Positions 34,417 through 45,333 of a stretch of DNA of 64,000 nucleotides are shown one piece after another. This DNA is from CAVSLM01 sp963728895 (lineage in GTDB: Bacteria; Pseudomonadota; Gammaproteobacteria; JBBQDK01): contig CAVSLM010000003.1 in the NCBI GenBank assembly GCA_963728895.1, positions 186,001 through 250,000 of the forward strand. The letters are read 5' to 3'. Made by a program: the position numbers and the translations under genes. The notes beneath the pieces were generated by a model that worked only from the letters and a program-made list of their open reading frames with translations, had not been told where the DNA came from and did no database searches. How positions within the stretch are numbered: position 1 is the stretch's first letter; each line of letters starts with the position of its first letter.

Positions 34417-35163
34417 ATGAACAAGCTGCGAGCCGCCCGACCACCTCTCGAGGAGCTGCCCGAATACGCGGTGCGCGTGAGCAAGCGCGCCAAGACCATG
34501 CATCTCAAAGTGTCGCCGCTGGGTCGGGTGGAAGTGGTGATTCCGCGCGCCGCAGATCAGCGCAATGTTCATGGCTTCGTCCGCAAGCATGCCCAATGGC
34601 TGAAGAAGACCCTCACGCGGCTGGACGAGCAACGCCAGCACGATCCGGCGCTGTGCGCCGTGCTGCCGAAGTCCATTTCGCTACGCGCGGTGGATGAGGA
34701 GTGGCGGGTCGCCTACCGCAAGATCGGCACGGATCATGTCGAGGCCATCGAAGAGCGGACCGGAGAGCTGCTGGTGCGGGGTGCGGTGGACGACATCGCC
34801 ACCTGCAAGGAAGTGCTGCGCGCCTGGATCTCGCAGCAGGCGCGCGCGCACCTGGTTCCCTGGCTGCACCGGTTGAGTATCGAGCTCCGCCTGCCCTTCG
34901 ATCGCGTGATGGTACGCGGACAGAAGACGCGCTGGGGAAGCTGCTCCAGTCGCAAGGCCATCAGCATCAATCGCGCGCTGCTGTTCCTGCCGCGCGCGCA
35001 GGTACGCTATCTGTTTGTCCACGAGCTGTGCCACACCGTGCACCTCAACCACTCGGCGCGCTATTGGGCACTCGTCAAGCGCCATCAGCCGGACTACGAG
35101 CTGCGAGACCGTGAGATTCGCGAGGCCGCGCGTTTCGTGCCACTGTGGGTCCAGAGCGACTGA
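34417..35163 (+). CDS. YgjP-like zinc metallopeptidase (M48-related)
   Basis: A 248-aa protein of the YgjP/WLM-like (DUF45) metallopeptidase family. The zinc-binding helix is HELCH (202-206) followed by NHSARYW, the usual family continuation; TRWGSCSSRK at about 170-179 is another hallmark. The N-terminal half carries the beta-rich SKRAKTMHLKVSPLGRVEVVIPR type of segment. The biological substrate is unknown. It begins at ATG 34417 after CCGCTCCCC, with a poor ribosome binding site. Confidence 0.88.
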   Translation: MNKLRAARPPLEELPEYAVRVSKRAKTMHLKVSPLGRVEVVIPRAADQRNVHGFVRKHAQWLKKTLTRLDEQRQHDPALCAVLPKSISLRAVDEEWRVAYRKIGTDHVEAIEERTGELLVRGAVDDIATCKEVLRAWISQQARAHLVPWLHRLSIELRLPFDRVMVRGQKTRWGSCSSRKAISINRALLFLPRAQVRYLFVHELCHTVHLNHSARYWALVKRHQPDYELRDREIREAARFVPLWVQSD

Positions 35164-35178
35164 GCCGCCGTAGTGCGC

Positions 35179-36576
35179 TCAGGCGGTGAGCTGCGTCGCC
35201 AGGTCGTCGAGGTGCTCGCAATTCTTCAGTACTCGCTCGCTCACCGCCAGCGCCTGCTCGTCGTCGAGCTCCATGATTTCGAGCACTGCCGCCGGAAGGC
35301 CATCGTCTTCGCTGTCGCCGATGCCATGAGTTTTCAGCAGGCGGTTGGCCACCAGCACCAGTTGAGAGTACAGCGCGTGCTTGCCCCAGTAATTCTCATC
35401 ATGGTGCCAGCGCACGGCCACGCAGAGCTCTTCGGGCATTCCCCAGATCTGCATCAGCCAGCCGCCGATCCGCTCGTGGCCGACGCCGACTACGTGACGT
35501 TCGATTTCAATCACCGGTAGCTCGGGATTGGCGAGCAGATAACGGCTGAGCAACCCGCATTCGGCCGGAAATACATGGCACAGCAACAGGCGCCCGAGGT
35601 TGTGCAGCAGGCCTGCAAGATAGGCGCGACCGGTGCGCGGACGGATCTGCCGTGGCAGTGCGCGTGCAAGGCGCTCGGTGAGGGTCGCGCAGTACACCGC
35701 GTGTTTCCAGAAGGCCCGCAGGCCCAGCGGTCCCTTGGCCGGTACGCGGAATGATTTGCCGATGGCGATCCCCATCGCCAGATTGAGCACCATGTCGAAA
35801 CCGAGCACGCGTGAGATGGCTTCGTGTATGGAGGTTACGCGACCCTTGTAGCCGTAGTAGGGCGAGCTCGCGTAACGGATCACCTGCGCCGCCAGACTCG
35901 GGTCCACTTCCACGACGGCGGCGAGATCGCGTGCATCCGCGTCGGGATCGCCATAGAGCTGTAGAATGCGTCCCGCCGTTGCAGGCATCGCCGGCAGCTC
36001 ATGGAACTCCTCGATCTGGCGCTTGATGCGTCGCGCGGTGGGCGCGTTGGCGCGCATTGGCGCACCCGGTACGTCGGCTTCGATGTCTCCGGCTTCATCT
36101 GCCCATCCCGGTGCGCGTGAGAAGCTGCCATGGGGCTGGTCCTTCCACAAGCCCCACAACGCCGGGCCGGGCAGGCGCAGCAGGTTCTGACCGTCGCCGG
36201 CTTCGAGTACGACGTACTCGCTGGCCGCGAGTGCATCGTCGACCACCTGGCCGACACCGTAGGCACCTGCCAGCACCGGGTGCAGGGCCGCGGCGCAGTC
36301 CGGGAATTTGTCCGCGAAGTGCTCGGGGCGGGCGGGCTCCAGATCGCGACGCGCCACGGCGCGCAGCTGCAGCACATCGAGTAGATGGCACGCGGGAACC
36401 ACCGCCGACACCAGTCCGTCTGCGTCGTGAAACGGCACCGCACGTGCCACCTGATCCCAGGCAACGCCGGCCAAGGTGGCGCGCTTGCACAACGACGAGC
36501 CGCCCGCATAGGGCAGCACTTCGTAGGGCACTCCCGTGCGCTCGAGAAAGGTCCGGATCTGTGCGGGAATCGCCAT
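35179..36576 (-). CDS. YbaK-like domain fused to HDOD domain
   Basis: A 465-aa protein with two parts. Residues 1-150 resemble the YbaK/ProX aminoacyl-tRNA deacylase fold (IRTFLERTGVPYEVLPY, then RAVPFHDADG). Residues 200-430 form an HDOD domain (FHELPAMPATAGRILQL, DPSLAAQVIRYASSPYYG, LAGLLHNLGRLLLCHVFP). HDOD proteins are signalling proteins with a non-catalytic HD-like fold. The combination suggests a regulator that uses the YbaK fold as a sensor. The start is ATG 36576, before which the frame has no homology. It is convergent with the YgjP-like gene. Confidence 0.85.
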   Translation of the reverse strand: MAIPAQIRTFLERTGVPYEVLPYAGGSSLCKRATLAGVAWDQVARAVPFHDADGLVSAVVPACHLLDVLQLRAVARRDLEPARPEHFADKFPDCAAALHPVLAGAYGVGQVVDDALAASEYVVLEAGDGQNLLRLPGPALWGLWKDQPHGSFSRAPGWADEAGDIEADVPGAPMRANAPTARRIKRQIEEFHELPAMPATAGRILQLYGDPDADARDLAAVVEVDPSLAAQVIRYASSPYYGYKGRVTSIHEAISRVLGFDMVLNLAMGIAIGKSFRVPAKGPLGLRAFWKHAVYCATLTERLARALPRQIRPRTGRAYLAGLLHNLGRLLLCHVFPAECGLLSRYLLANPELPVIEIERHVVGVGHERIGGWLMQIWGMPEELCVAVRWHHDENYWGKHALYSQLVLVANRLLKTHGIGDSEDDGLPAAVLEIMELDDEQALAVSERVLKNCEHLDDLATQLTA

Positions 36577-36913
36577 CGCTCGTCTGCCGCGGCCTGACTG
36601 GAGGTTCAGCAATATGCGCGCCAATTCAGTATTGTGATTCCGCTACAATGTCTTGTCGTTCTCACCATAGGGAATGATTTCGATTGGCGGCGGAATTTTG
36701 TCGGCAGGGCCGCCACGGCGCTCTCCGATCACGGTCCGGTGTGCGTCAGTCGGGGCGTGCCGGTACGTGCGGGTTGCCGCGGCTGCGAGCCGCGTCGCAG
36801 GCACGCGCGACGTGCAGGATCGCGCGGGCATCTTCCAGTATCATCCAACCCTGCGCCCCGCCAGGCCACCAGACCGTGGGTGCCGCCGAGGATCACCTTC
36901 CAACCGAAACGAT
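36577..36913. other. Divergent intergenic region
   Basis: About 335 bp between the YbaK-HDOD gene and the NERD gene. It contains a moderately A/T-rich part around 36610-36690 (CAATTCAGTATTGTGATT, TACAATG) where promoters for both sides may lie. No gene or clear repeat is visible in it. Confidence 0.4.
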
Positions 36914-37549
36914 ATGGACTTTTTGCAGGCCCTGATGGCGCACCCGGAACGCGCGATCTGGATCGCGGCGCTCGCGGCCGGCGTGGCTTTGGCCGCTTTG
37001 CTGGTAACCTACCGGATGCGTACCGCGCAGCGGGGCCGCATCCGCCAGACGCTCCGGGGCCTTGGCCGCCCGCAGCTGCATGGCGTACTCATCCCCGACG
37101 GCGTCGGCGGCGCGATACATCTGGATCATGTGGTGTTGACTCGCGGCGGCGTGCTGGTGCTCGACATCCGCAACTTCAAGGGCACGCTGTTCGGTGGCGA
37201 GAAGATGCAAACCTGGACGCAGATGGTGCGATCCGGGAGCTACCGGTTCATCAATCCCCTGCCGGAGAACCGCTCGCGCGTCCAGGCGGTGAAGATGCTG
37301 GTGCCCGACCTTCCGGTCATCGGACGGGTGGTGTTTACCAGCGACGGCCATTTCCCCAGGGGCGTCCCGGAAGGCGTGTCGATGCTCGATGACCTGGACC
37401 GGGACCTGGCCGCGGTCATCGGCAACGGCGTGGTACCGGAATCCTATCTCCAGGCATGGCAGAAGCTGAAAGCCGCCGTGCTCTCCGAGCAGGAGCTCCT
37501 GCAGATCGCGCCCGGAGAGAGCGTGGTCCGCCCGGGACGCCTGCGTTGA
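36914..37549 (+). CDS. Membrane-anchored NERD domain protein
   Basis: A 211-aa protein with one N-terminal membrane helix (about 13-35, AIWIAALAAGVALAALLV) and a nuclease-related (NERD) domain. The core reads HLDHVVLTRGGVLVLDIRNFKG, matching the conserved D...G...E/D-K pattern of NERD domains; Asp takes the usual Glu place in LDIRNFKG. The domain is found in proteins thought to act on DNA or RNA, but catalysis is not established. The stop overlaps the start of the HIT remnant by a few bases. Confidence 0.75.
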   Translation: MDFLQALMAHPERAIWIAALAAGVALAALLVTYRMRTAQRGRIRQTLRGLGRPQLHGVLIPDGVGGAIHLDHVVLTRGGVLVLDIRNFKGTLFGGEKMQTWTQMVRSGSYRFINPLPENRSRVQAVKMLVPDLPVIGRVVFTSDGHFPRGVPEGVSMLDDLDRDLAAVIGNGVVPESYLQAWQKLKAAVLSEQELLQIAPGESVVRPGRLR

Positions 37550-37660
37550 ACGATGCTCCACGCTGCACACTGTGCCGTGCGCAGCCGGAAGCGGTGCTGT
37601 GGCGCGATGAGCGCTGCCGTGTCATCGCGGTCGACGATCCCATCCACGCGGGCCCTGCAA
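37546..37660 (+). pseudogene. HIT family protein, N-terminal remnant
   Basis: The frame from TTG 37546 reads MNDAPRCTLCRAQPEAVLW, then RDERCRVIAVDDP, the start of a HIT family protein (CxLC, LW.DxRCRVIxVDD). Homology stops at about 37660, before the HxHxH catalytic motif. The frame then runs into unrelated sequence and ends at 37728 (37726-37728). It lies directly after the NERD gene and seems to be cut by a deletion that joins it to the SDR remnant. Confidence 0.6.
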
Positions 37661-37697
37661 TCCGAAGCCGACACCGAGGCCTGCAGTGCCAGCAAGC

Positions 37698-37760
37698 GGC
37701 CAGAACCTGGTTGTGGACGGCGGCATGACCCGCAAGATGATCTACGCCGAATCGTCATGA
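37698..37760 (+). pseudogene. Short-chain dehydrogenase, C-terminal remnant
   Basis: In another frame, GQNLVVDGGMTRKMIYAESS followed by TGA is the typical end of an SDR family oxidoreductase (the GQxLxVDGG motif near the C-terminus). No start, cofactor loop or catalytic residues occur upstream. Next to the HIT fragment it indicates that a segment running from within a HIT gene to near the end of an SDR gene was lost. Confidence 0.65.
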
Positions 37761-37818
37761 CCCGTCGCGCCTGCTGCCGTGCGCGGGCCGAACCGGTATA
37801 CTGTATGTCCCCGTCCAT

Positions 37819-38334
37819 ATGAGCATCGCCGGTATGTACCAACGCATTCTGGTCCCCGTCGACGACAGCCTCGTCTGTCGCCACGCACTGCGCGAGGCGA
37901 TCCGGATCGCCGGTGACCGCGGTGCCACGCTGTGTCTGCTGCACGTCTGCGACGGCACGCCGGTGCCGTGCTGCCTCGGGTCCAAGCAGGTCGAGAGCAT
38001 CCGCAAGGCGTTGCGCGAATCGAGTGAACAGCTGCTGCGCGAGACCCTCGACCACGTCTGTTCGGAGGGGTTGACCGCCGAAACCCGGCTGGTGGAACTG
38101 CACACTCGCGGTCACCGCGTCGCTGCGGTCATCGCCAATCACGCGCGCGAGTGGTCGGCCGATCTGGTGGTGATCGCAACCCACGGACGCCGTGGTCTGG
38201 AATATCTGCTGATGGGCAGTGTTGCCGAGGGAGTCATGCGGCTGTCCACGGTTCCGGTGCTGCTGTTGCGCGCACCGACCGCCGAGACCACGCAAGCGTC
38301 GGCGCTCGAAGAAGCCGCGCGCGCCGGCGGCTGA
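37819..38334 (+). CDS. Universal stress protein (UspA family)
   Basis: A 171-aa UspA-type protein. The N-terminus (MYQRILVPVDDS) and the nucleotide-binding signature THGRRGLEYLLMGSVAEGV, followed by VPVLLLR, are typical. Such proteins bind ATP and support stress survival. A possible -10 TATACT (37797-37802) lies just upstream, but its -35 is weak. ATG 37834 (MYQRIL) would be an alternative start and fits the family better, giving 166 aa. It is downstream of the gene scar and upstream of the YgiQ-type gene. Confidence 0.9.
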   Translation: MSIAGMYQRILVPVDDSLVCRHALREAIRIAGDRGATLCLLHVCDGTPVPCCLGSKQVESIRKALRESSEQLLRETLDHVCSEGLTAETRLVELHTRGHRVAAVIANHAREWSADLVVIATHGRRGLEYLLMGSVAEGVMRLSTVPVLLLRAPTAETTQASALEEAARAGG

Positions 38335-38374
38335 CGCGGGCGGCCGGCTCCGGCGGCCGCCGACCCTTGGTGTC

Positions 38375-40600
<2,226 letters not shown>

Positions 40601-40634
40601 CACCTCCTTGGGTCCAGTGGAGGAGAAAACGCGA

Positions 40635-40964
40635 ATGAGCCAACCGACCATTGCCGATGCCGAAGTGGCGCGTCTGGTGCAGAGTGAAGATCCATCCATT
40701 CGCATGCTCGCCTGCGAGGTGGCGCGATTGCGCGCTGCGATCCGCGAGCACATGGGCAAGAAGGGTCACGAGCTCTGCTGGCTGAACGATGTCGCGCTGT
40801 GGCGCACGGTGTCCGAGGCGTCCGGCTATCCGCACGAGTCGTTGCCGGTGCGCGAGGAGTTCCTGCGCCAATGCGCCGTGTACTATGAGTCGCGGGTGCG
40901 CGGCACACCCTATGAAGAGCCGGCGGCGGAGAAAACGGTTACCACCGATCCGTCCGGCGGCTGA
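40635..40964 (+). CDS. Conserved-looking small protein of unknown function
   Basis: A 109-aa acidic protein beginning MSQPTIADAEVARLVQSEDPS, preceded by GTGGAGGAGAAAACGCG, a strong ribosome binding site. It seems mostly helical, with a segment KKGHELCWLNDVALWRTV that reads like a small cluster- or ligand-contacting region and two scattered cysteines. No signal peptide or membrane segment is visible. It lies 34 bp after the YgiQ-type gene and is convergent with the HD-GYP-like gene. I do not recognise the family. Confidence 0.6.
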   Translation: MSQPTIADAEVARLVQSEDPSIRMLACEVARLRAAIREHMGKKGHELCWLNDVALWRTVSEASGYPHESLPVREEFLRQCAVYYESRVRGTPYEEPAAEKTVTTDPSGG

Positions 40965-40986
40965 TCGCAGCGCGCGGACCTCGCGC

Positions 40987-43065
40987 CTATGGCTCACGCC
41001 ACTGTGACCAGTCTTCGCGGTTCTCGGCGAGATGGTACAGTGCGGCCAGGGCGTGGCGGTCGTACTTGACGCCGGCTTCGGCCATGAGCCGATCGAGGGC
41101 CGTGCGCACCGGCACCGCATCGCGGTAGGCACGCGGACTCACCAGGGCGACGAAGGCGTTGGCGAGCGAGAGGATCTTCCCGGTGATGGTCATCTGCTCG
41201 GCGTTGCGTCCTTGCGGATAGCCGCTTCCGTCCAGATGCTCCTGCTTCTGCGCGATGGTGTCGAGCACCGGGCCTTCGAATTGCAGGTCTTCCAGCAGCG
41301 CCACCCCGAACTGTACGTGCCTGCGCACCAGCTCCTGCTCCGCTACGGTCAGCGGCTCGCCCTTGGTGAGCACTTCGCGCGGGATGCGGACCTTGCCGAT
41401 ATTGGCCAGTGTGGCGGCCATGTCCAGGGTGCGGCGGTCGGAGGCGCTCAGACGCAGCTCGCGGCCGATGGCATTGGCTACCTCGGTCATGCGTGAGGAA
41501 TGATGGGCGGAGTAGGGGTCGTGCAGATCCATCGCATGCACCAGCGTCGCGATCAGCTTGCGCAGCAGATCGGCATGCCTTTTCTGCGCCGTCTGCAACG
41601 CGGTGATGTCCTCGAGCACCAGCAGCACAGGCTGCACGTGCGGGCCGACATGCGCGATCGGAATGCACCCCGCCTGATACGCGCGGCGCCGCTCGCCGAG
41701 TGAAAGCTGTACGACGGCGCGGCCTGGCTCACGCGACTGCTGCGCCGCCTGCAGGCCGGGTTGCAGCTCCCGCCCGTTCGCCGGTCCCAGCGCCGCGGCC
41801 AGCTGCCTCCCGAGCAGGTCGTGTGCTCTGCAACCCAGTGCGGTGCCGGTTGCCTGATTGGCGAACAGGATCTCCTGCTTTTCGTTCAGCAGCAGGGTCA
41901 GCGCCTCGATGTTGTCCGTGATGCCATGCAGCAGCTCCGTCTGCTGCTGCAGACGTTGTGCCTGCTCGTGCAGCGTGCGCGCCTGCTGGCGGGCGCGCAC
42001 GCTGCTGCCGTGACGCCAGGCAGCGATGGTCAGTGCCGCCACCAGCAGCAGCAGGAGCGACAGGGAAACGGTGAGAAATCGCCGCCGGGCATCGGAGGCC
42101 TGTAGCGCCTGGCGCGCATCAACCTGTTCGGCCACTATCCACGGCACTCCGGCCACCGGTCGGCTTGCCTGGAGCACTTCCCTGCCCCGGTAGTTGTGAT
42201 AGCGACCGAAGCCATTCGGCGCGCGCAGCGCCGCCGCGGCAGCGAGCTGCGCGCGTGCCAGCGGTATGCTGCGGCGCGTGGCGAGCTCACCGTCCGCCGT
42301 CGGGGAGAGATAGACGACGTGGTCGTCGCGCCGCTCGAGCAGCAGCGCCTCGTTGTCCTCGGCGAAGGAGGCGCCGCGTCGCAGCAGGGGGAACAGCTCC
42401 TGGTCGGCGCTGCGGATACCGAGCACGGCTCCGATGGCCTTGCGCGCGCGATTGCCGTCCGCGCCCAGCACGGGGAATACGGGAACGACCAGGGCCAGCA
42501 CGGCACGATCCTGTTCGTCGAGGTGCAACCTGCCGACTTGCGGTTTTCCGTCGTTCAGTGCCTGCTGCACCGCGTTGCGGCAGGCGTCGACCAGCACCGG
42601 AAATCCTGCGGTCGATGCCACCGGGCGCAGCTGCACGTCGAGCAGCGCGAGCCCGGTAGGCTGCTGCTGTGGCACGTTCGCCGGGATGCGGGTGCTGGCG
42701 GCGGCTGCATAGCCGTAGCGGTCTGCAGCGGCCAGGATAAGGTTGCGCAGATATTCGAGCTGCGCGGGCTCGGTGTTCGTGGCCGCATCGCGCGCCTGCA
42801 CGGTCTGCCACAGATACAGCTGCAGCGAGGCGTTGTCGGCCAGCTCCTGCAGGTCGTCGAGTCTTTCCTTGATCCAGCCTTCGATGGCGTCGACCCGGGT
42901 GTCGGCGACGAGACCGATGCGCGACTCCCATTGCTGCAGATCGCGCTCCCGTTCGTTGTCGATGTAACGGCCAATGAGCCAGGCGCCGGCCGCGACCAGC
43001 ACCAGCAGTGCAACGAGGCCCGCGGCCAGCGAGCGCGCATGGGAGACGTCGGTCCGTTCGTTCAC
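40987..43065 (-). CDS. Degenerate HD-GYP membrane sensor, coupled to LapG-like gene
   Basis: A 692-aa protein. It has membrane helices at about 12-32 and 330-350, a large periplasmic region between them that resembles a dCache-type sensor, a PAS-like region (about 375-490) and a C-terminal HD-GYP domain (about 500-690). The canonical HDIGK reads ANIGK, HHE reads QKQE, and DAFDAL reads NAFVAL. The metal and catalytic residues are thus largely lost, although GYP and one histidine (RRHVQFG) remain. It may bind rather than cleave cyclic di-GMP. GTG 43065 overlaps the preceding gene's stop (GTGA), so translation is coupled. GTG 43089 is an alternative. Confidence 0.85.
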   Translation of the reverse strand: MNERTDVSHARSLAAGLVALLVLVAAGAWLIGRYIDNERERDLQQWESRIGLVADTRVDAIEGWIKERLDDLQELADNASLQLYLWQTVQARDAATNTEPAQLEYLRNLILAAADRYGYAAAASTRIPANVPQQQPTGLALLDVQLRPVASTAGFPVLVDACRNAVQQALNDGKPQVGRLHLDEQDRAVLALVVPVFPVLGADGNRARKAIGAVLGIRSADQELFPLLRRGASFAEDNEALLLERRDDHVVYLSPTADGELATRRSIPLARAQLAAAAALRAPNGFGRYHNYRGREVLQASRPVAGVPWIVAEQVDARQALQASDARRRFLTVSLSLLLLLVAALTIAAWRHGSSVRARQQARTLHEQAQRLQQQTELLHGITDNIEALTLLLNEKQEILFANQATGTALGCRAHDLLGRQLAAALGPANGRELQPGLQAAQQSREPGRAVVQLSLGERRRAYQAGCIPIAHVGPHVQPVLLVLEDITALQTAQKRHADLLRKLIATLVHAMDLHDPYSAHHSSRMTEVANAIGRELRLSASDRRTLDMAATLANIGKVRIPREVLTKGEPLTVAEQELVRRHVQFGVALLEDLQFEGPVLDTIAQKQEHLDGSGYPQGRNAEQMTITGKILSLANAFVALVSPRAYRDAVPVRTALDRLMAEAGVKYDRHALAALYHLAENREDWSQWREP

Positions 43066-43799
43066 GGTCGGTTCGGAACGTGCAGCCACCAGTGGGATTC
43101 GTTGACGGAATAGACCGGCGCGTAATGCACGATGGCGTGGTGCGAGACGACATCGCTGATCTGGTTGTCGAGGATCATGATGTCATCGTCCTCGCCGACT
43201 CCCAGCACCGCGTGCGGAATGCGCAGGTTGGTGTCCTGCAGCACGATGATGCGCAGCACCTCTTCGGGCCACCCCAGCCAGCGTAGCGAGAAGAATTTTG
43301 TGATTGCGTAGTCTTCGCAGTCTCCGCCACGCGACAGAAACTCGCGGGGAATGGCCCAGTAGTCCTCCACGCCGTAGTTGTCGATGTCGAGGACGTAATC
43401 CTTCTCGTTGGCGTAGCGATTCACTTCCTCGAGCTGGCGTTGCGGCGGCAGCGTGCGGATTGAATCGAGGAAGGAGAGCCACGCCTTGAGGTGACAGCGA
43501 TTGAAATGTCGCTCGCGGCAGTTGCCGTCACCCTCGACGTCCTTGACCTGGCGTTCGAGCACACGCACCCACTGCGGGAAAACGCCGATATCCGGTTGCT
43601 CGGATTGCTTGAAGCCGAACAGATCGGGAGGGAAGTGGGCGGCGCGGACCGGCACCGACAGCAGGACAATCAGACAACCGAGGAGTATGCGGACAACCGG
43701 GGAGTTTGCGGCCACGACGCGCGATTCCGTGGTTATTTGATTGAGTGGGAATCGGACGTCCTTTAGAATCAGCGCCTCACGAAAAGCGTGGCTAACCAT
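43062..43799 (-). CDS. LapG-like periplasmic cysteine protease (BTLCP family)
   Basis: A bacterial transglutaminase-like cysteine proteinase, 245 aa from ATG 43799. The catalytic triad is C161 in RGGDCEDYAITKFFSLR, H196 in IPHAVL and D211 in MILDNQ. A signal segment (VVRILLGCLIVLLSVPVRAAHF, about 35-55) places it in the periplasm; an internal GTG at 43712 would give a better-shaped signal peptide. LapG proteases cut large adhesins off the outer membrane when a membrane receptor, LapD, lacks cyclic di-GMP. No LapD is here. Instead the coupled downstream gene encodes a degenerate HD-GYP sensor. It is divergent from a SLAM-like gene. Confidence 0.88.
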   Translation of the reverse strand: MVSHAFREALILKDVRFPLNQITTESRVVAANSPVVRILLGCLIVLLSVPVRAAHFPPDLFGFKQSEQPDIGVFPQWVRVLERQVKDVEGDGNCRERHFNRCHLKAWLSFLDSIRTLPPQRQLEEVNRYANEKDYVLDIDNYGVEDYWAIPREFLSRGGDCEDYAITKFFSLRWLGWPEEVLRIIVLQDTNLRIPHAVLGVGEDDDIMILDNQISDVVSHHAIVHYAPVYSVNESHWWLHVPNRP

Positions 43800-43835
43800 A
43801 GCCGGGTCATGTACACGAGTCAAGGATAACGGCCG

Positions 43836-45119
43836 ATGGTCAAGTCCTGGCATTTGCACGAGTGGTGTCGCGCCTGCCGACTGGTGCTGTTGGGGTTGCT
43901 GCTGATCGGACATGTGCATGCCGACGAGCTGCAGGAGCAGTTCGACGCCGCGATGAAGGCGATGGACCAGCATCGCCTGCGCACGGCGCGCGAGGCCTTG
44001 CTCGATATTCTGAGAAAGAATCCGCAGCTGCACCGCGCCCGCCTGGAGCTGGCACGCGTCTACTATCTCGCCTACGACTACGACCAGGCGCGGAGCGAGG
44101 CGCAACGGGTCCTGGACGATCCCAATACGCCGCCCTCGGTGCGCACCACGGTGCTGGCATTCCTGGCGCAGATCGATGAGGACCAGAAACGCATCGACCA
44201 GCGCCACCAGTGGACGCCATCGCTCTATGTGGGCGGCCTCTACGATTCCAATGTCAACGTCGGTCCCGACCGCGACGTCATCGACATCTCCGGCAGCTTG
44301 TTTCTGCTGACCCCGGGTTCCAAGCAGCGCGGCGATTTTGCGGTGGTGGTGAATCCGGGCATCGCCCACACCTACAACCCGGGGAAGCGCTTCGAGCTCG
44401 GCGAGCACAAGGGCTTTTTCCTGTGGCAGAGCGCTGCCGATTTTTATTACCGGCAGTATCTCAGCGAGAACGACTACAGTCTGGGCGTGCTCACGCTGCG
44501 CACCGGGCCGGCATGGGTGGTGCCGGGGCAGTGGCGGGCATCCGTCGGACTGCAGGGTGATCAGATCTGGCTGGGCAACGAGAGCCTGGCACTGTTCGGC
44601 ACGCTCAATCCCACCGTGACCTGGCAGGTTGCCGAGAATACCGATCTCACGCTGGACGGGGCGGTGACCCGCCGTCATTACTGGCAGGATGCCGACAACG
44701 GTCGAGACGGCTGGTACAGGTCGGCCGACGTGCTGCTCGGCCATTCCTTTGGGAAGGAGGGGATCGCGGTCCAGGGCGGGATCGGTTACAGCGATTTTTC
44801 TGCCGACGACGATCGCTTCGGCCATCACGGTCCCGAAGTGTTCGCCGGCGTCGTGGCACCCGCAGGGCAACTGGGCACGGTCTATGCGCGCGCCGAATAC
44901 CGGCGTTATCTTTTCGAGGGTCCTGAGCCGGTGTTCAACTATGCGCGCGACGACGACGAATTCCGCTCCACCCTGGGTTTTCAGCACGACATCGGCGCTG
45001 GTCCGCTGATCGGCTGGTCCCTGGTGGGGAACTGGATCTACACCCGCAACGACTCCAACGTCCCGATCTACGACTACGACCGCCACCAGATCAACCTGGG
45101 CCTGTCCCGCACCTTCTGA
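43836..45119 (+). CDS. SLAM-like outer-membrane barrel with TPR region (DUF560)
   Basis: A 427-aa exported protein. It has a signal peptide (about 1-29, ending HVHA), a TPR-like helical part (about 30-125), and a beta-barrel domain up to a C-terminal phenylalanine (LGLSRTF), the usual outer-membrane insertion signal. The order fits the surface lipoprotein assembly modifier (SLAM, DUF560) family, which delivers lipoproteins or soluble clients across the outer membrane (type XI secretion). It starts 36 bp from the divergent LapG-like gene. The gene immediately downstream encodes a possible client. Family assignment is by layout and motif feel; client transport is inferred. Confidence 0.78.
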   Translation: MVKSWHLHEWCRACRLVLLGLLLIGHVHADELQEQFDAAMKAMDQHRLRTAREALLDILRKNPQLHRARLELARVYYLAYDYDQARSEAQRVLDDPNTPPSVRTTVLAFLAQIDEDQKRIDQRHQWTPSLYVGGLYDSNVNVGPDRDVIDISGSLFLLTPGSKQRGDFAVVVNPGIAHTYNPGKRFELGEHKGFFLWQSAADFYYRQYLSENDYSLGVLTLRTGPAWVVPGQWRASVGLQGDQIWLGNESLALFGTLNPTVTWQVAENTDLTLDGAVTRRHYWQDADNGRDGWYRSADVLLGHSFGKEGIAVQGGIGYSDFSADDDRFGHHGPEVFAGVVAPAGQLGTVYARAEYRRYLFEGPEPVFNYARDDDEFRSTLGFQHDIGAGPLIGWSLVGNWIYTRNDSNVPIYDYDRHQINLGLSRTF

Positions 45120-45241
45120 GCCCCTGCCGGTGGTGCGGAAATGCCGGGCGTGCGCCCCGCCGGGAGCACCGGGCCCCGTCGGGAACCCGATCCTGCCGAA
45201 AAAACCGCATTTATTTGAGGTCATCCGCCTCCCAGCTGGCG

Positions 45242-45290
45242 TATAGTAGGCGGCAAGTGTGTGCTCCGGCCGGGCGCCGCGCCTGGCCGG
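45242..45290 (+). promoter_or_regulatory. Leader region with possible -10 and strong hairpin
   Basis: A possible -10, TATAGT (45242-45247), is followed by a hairpin with 12-bp arms (45266-45277 and 45279-45290; CCGGCCGGGCGC with one G-T pair), lying 43 bp before the ATG of the next gene. A -35 (TTGAGG) is visible only at 21 bp, too far for a good promoter. Then comes AAAAAAAG and the ribosome binding region GGAGTCGGGGGATCGGTACCC. The hairpin would sit in the leader and may affect translation or stability. Confidence 0.35.
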
Positions 45291-45333
45291 GGCCGAAGCC
45301 TAAAAAAAGCACGGAGTCGGGGGATCGGTACCC

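Noticed and set aside
43062..45224. A 720-aa minus-strand frame
   Set aside because: Only the last 245 residues carry the LapG-like homology; the rest is the reverse of the SLAM-like gene.
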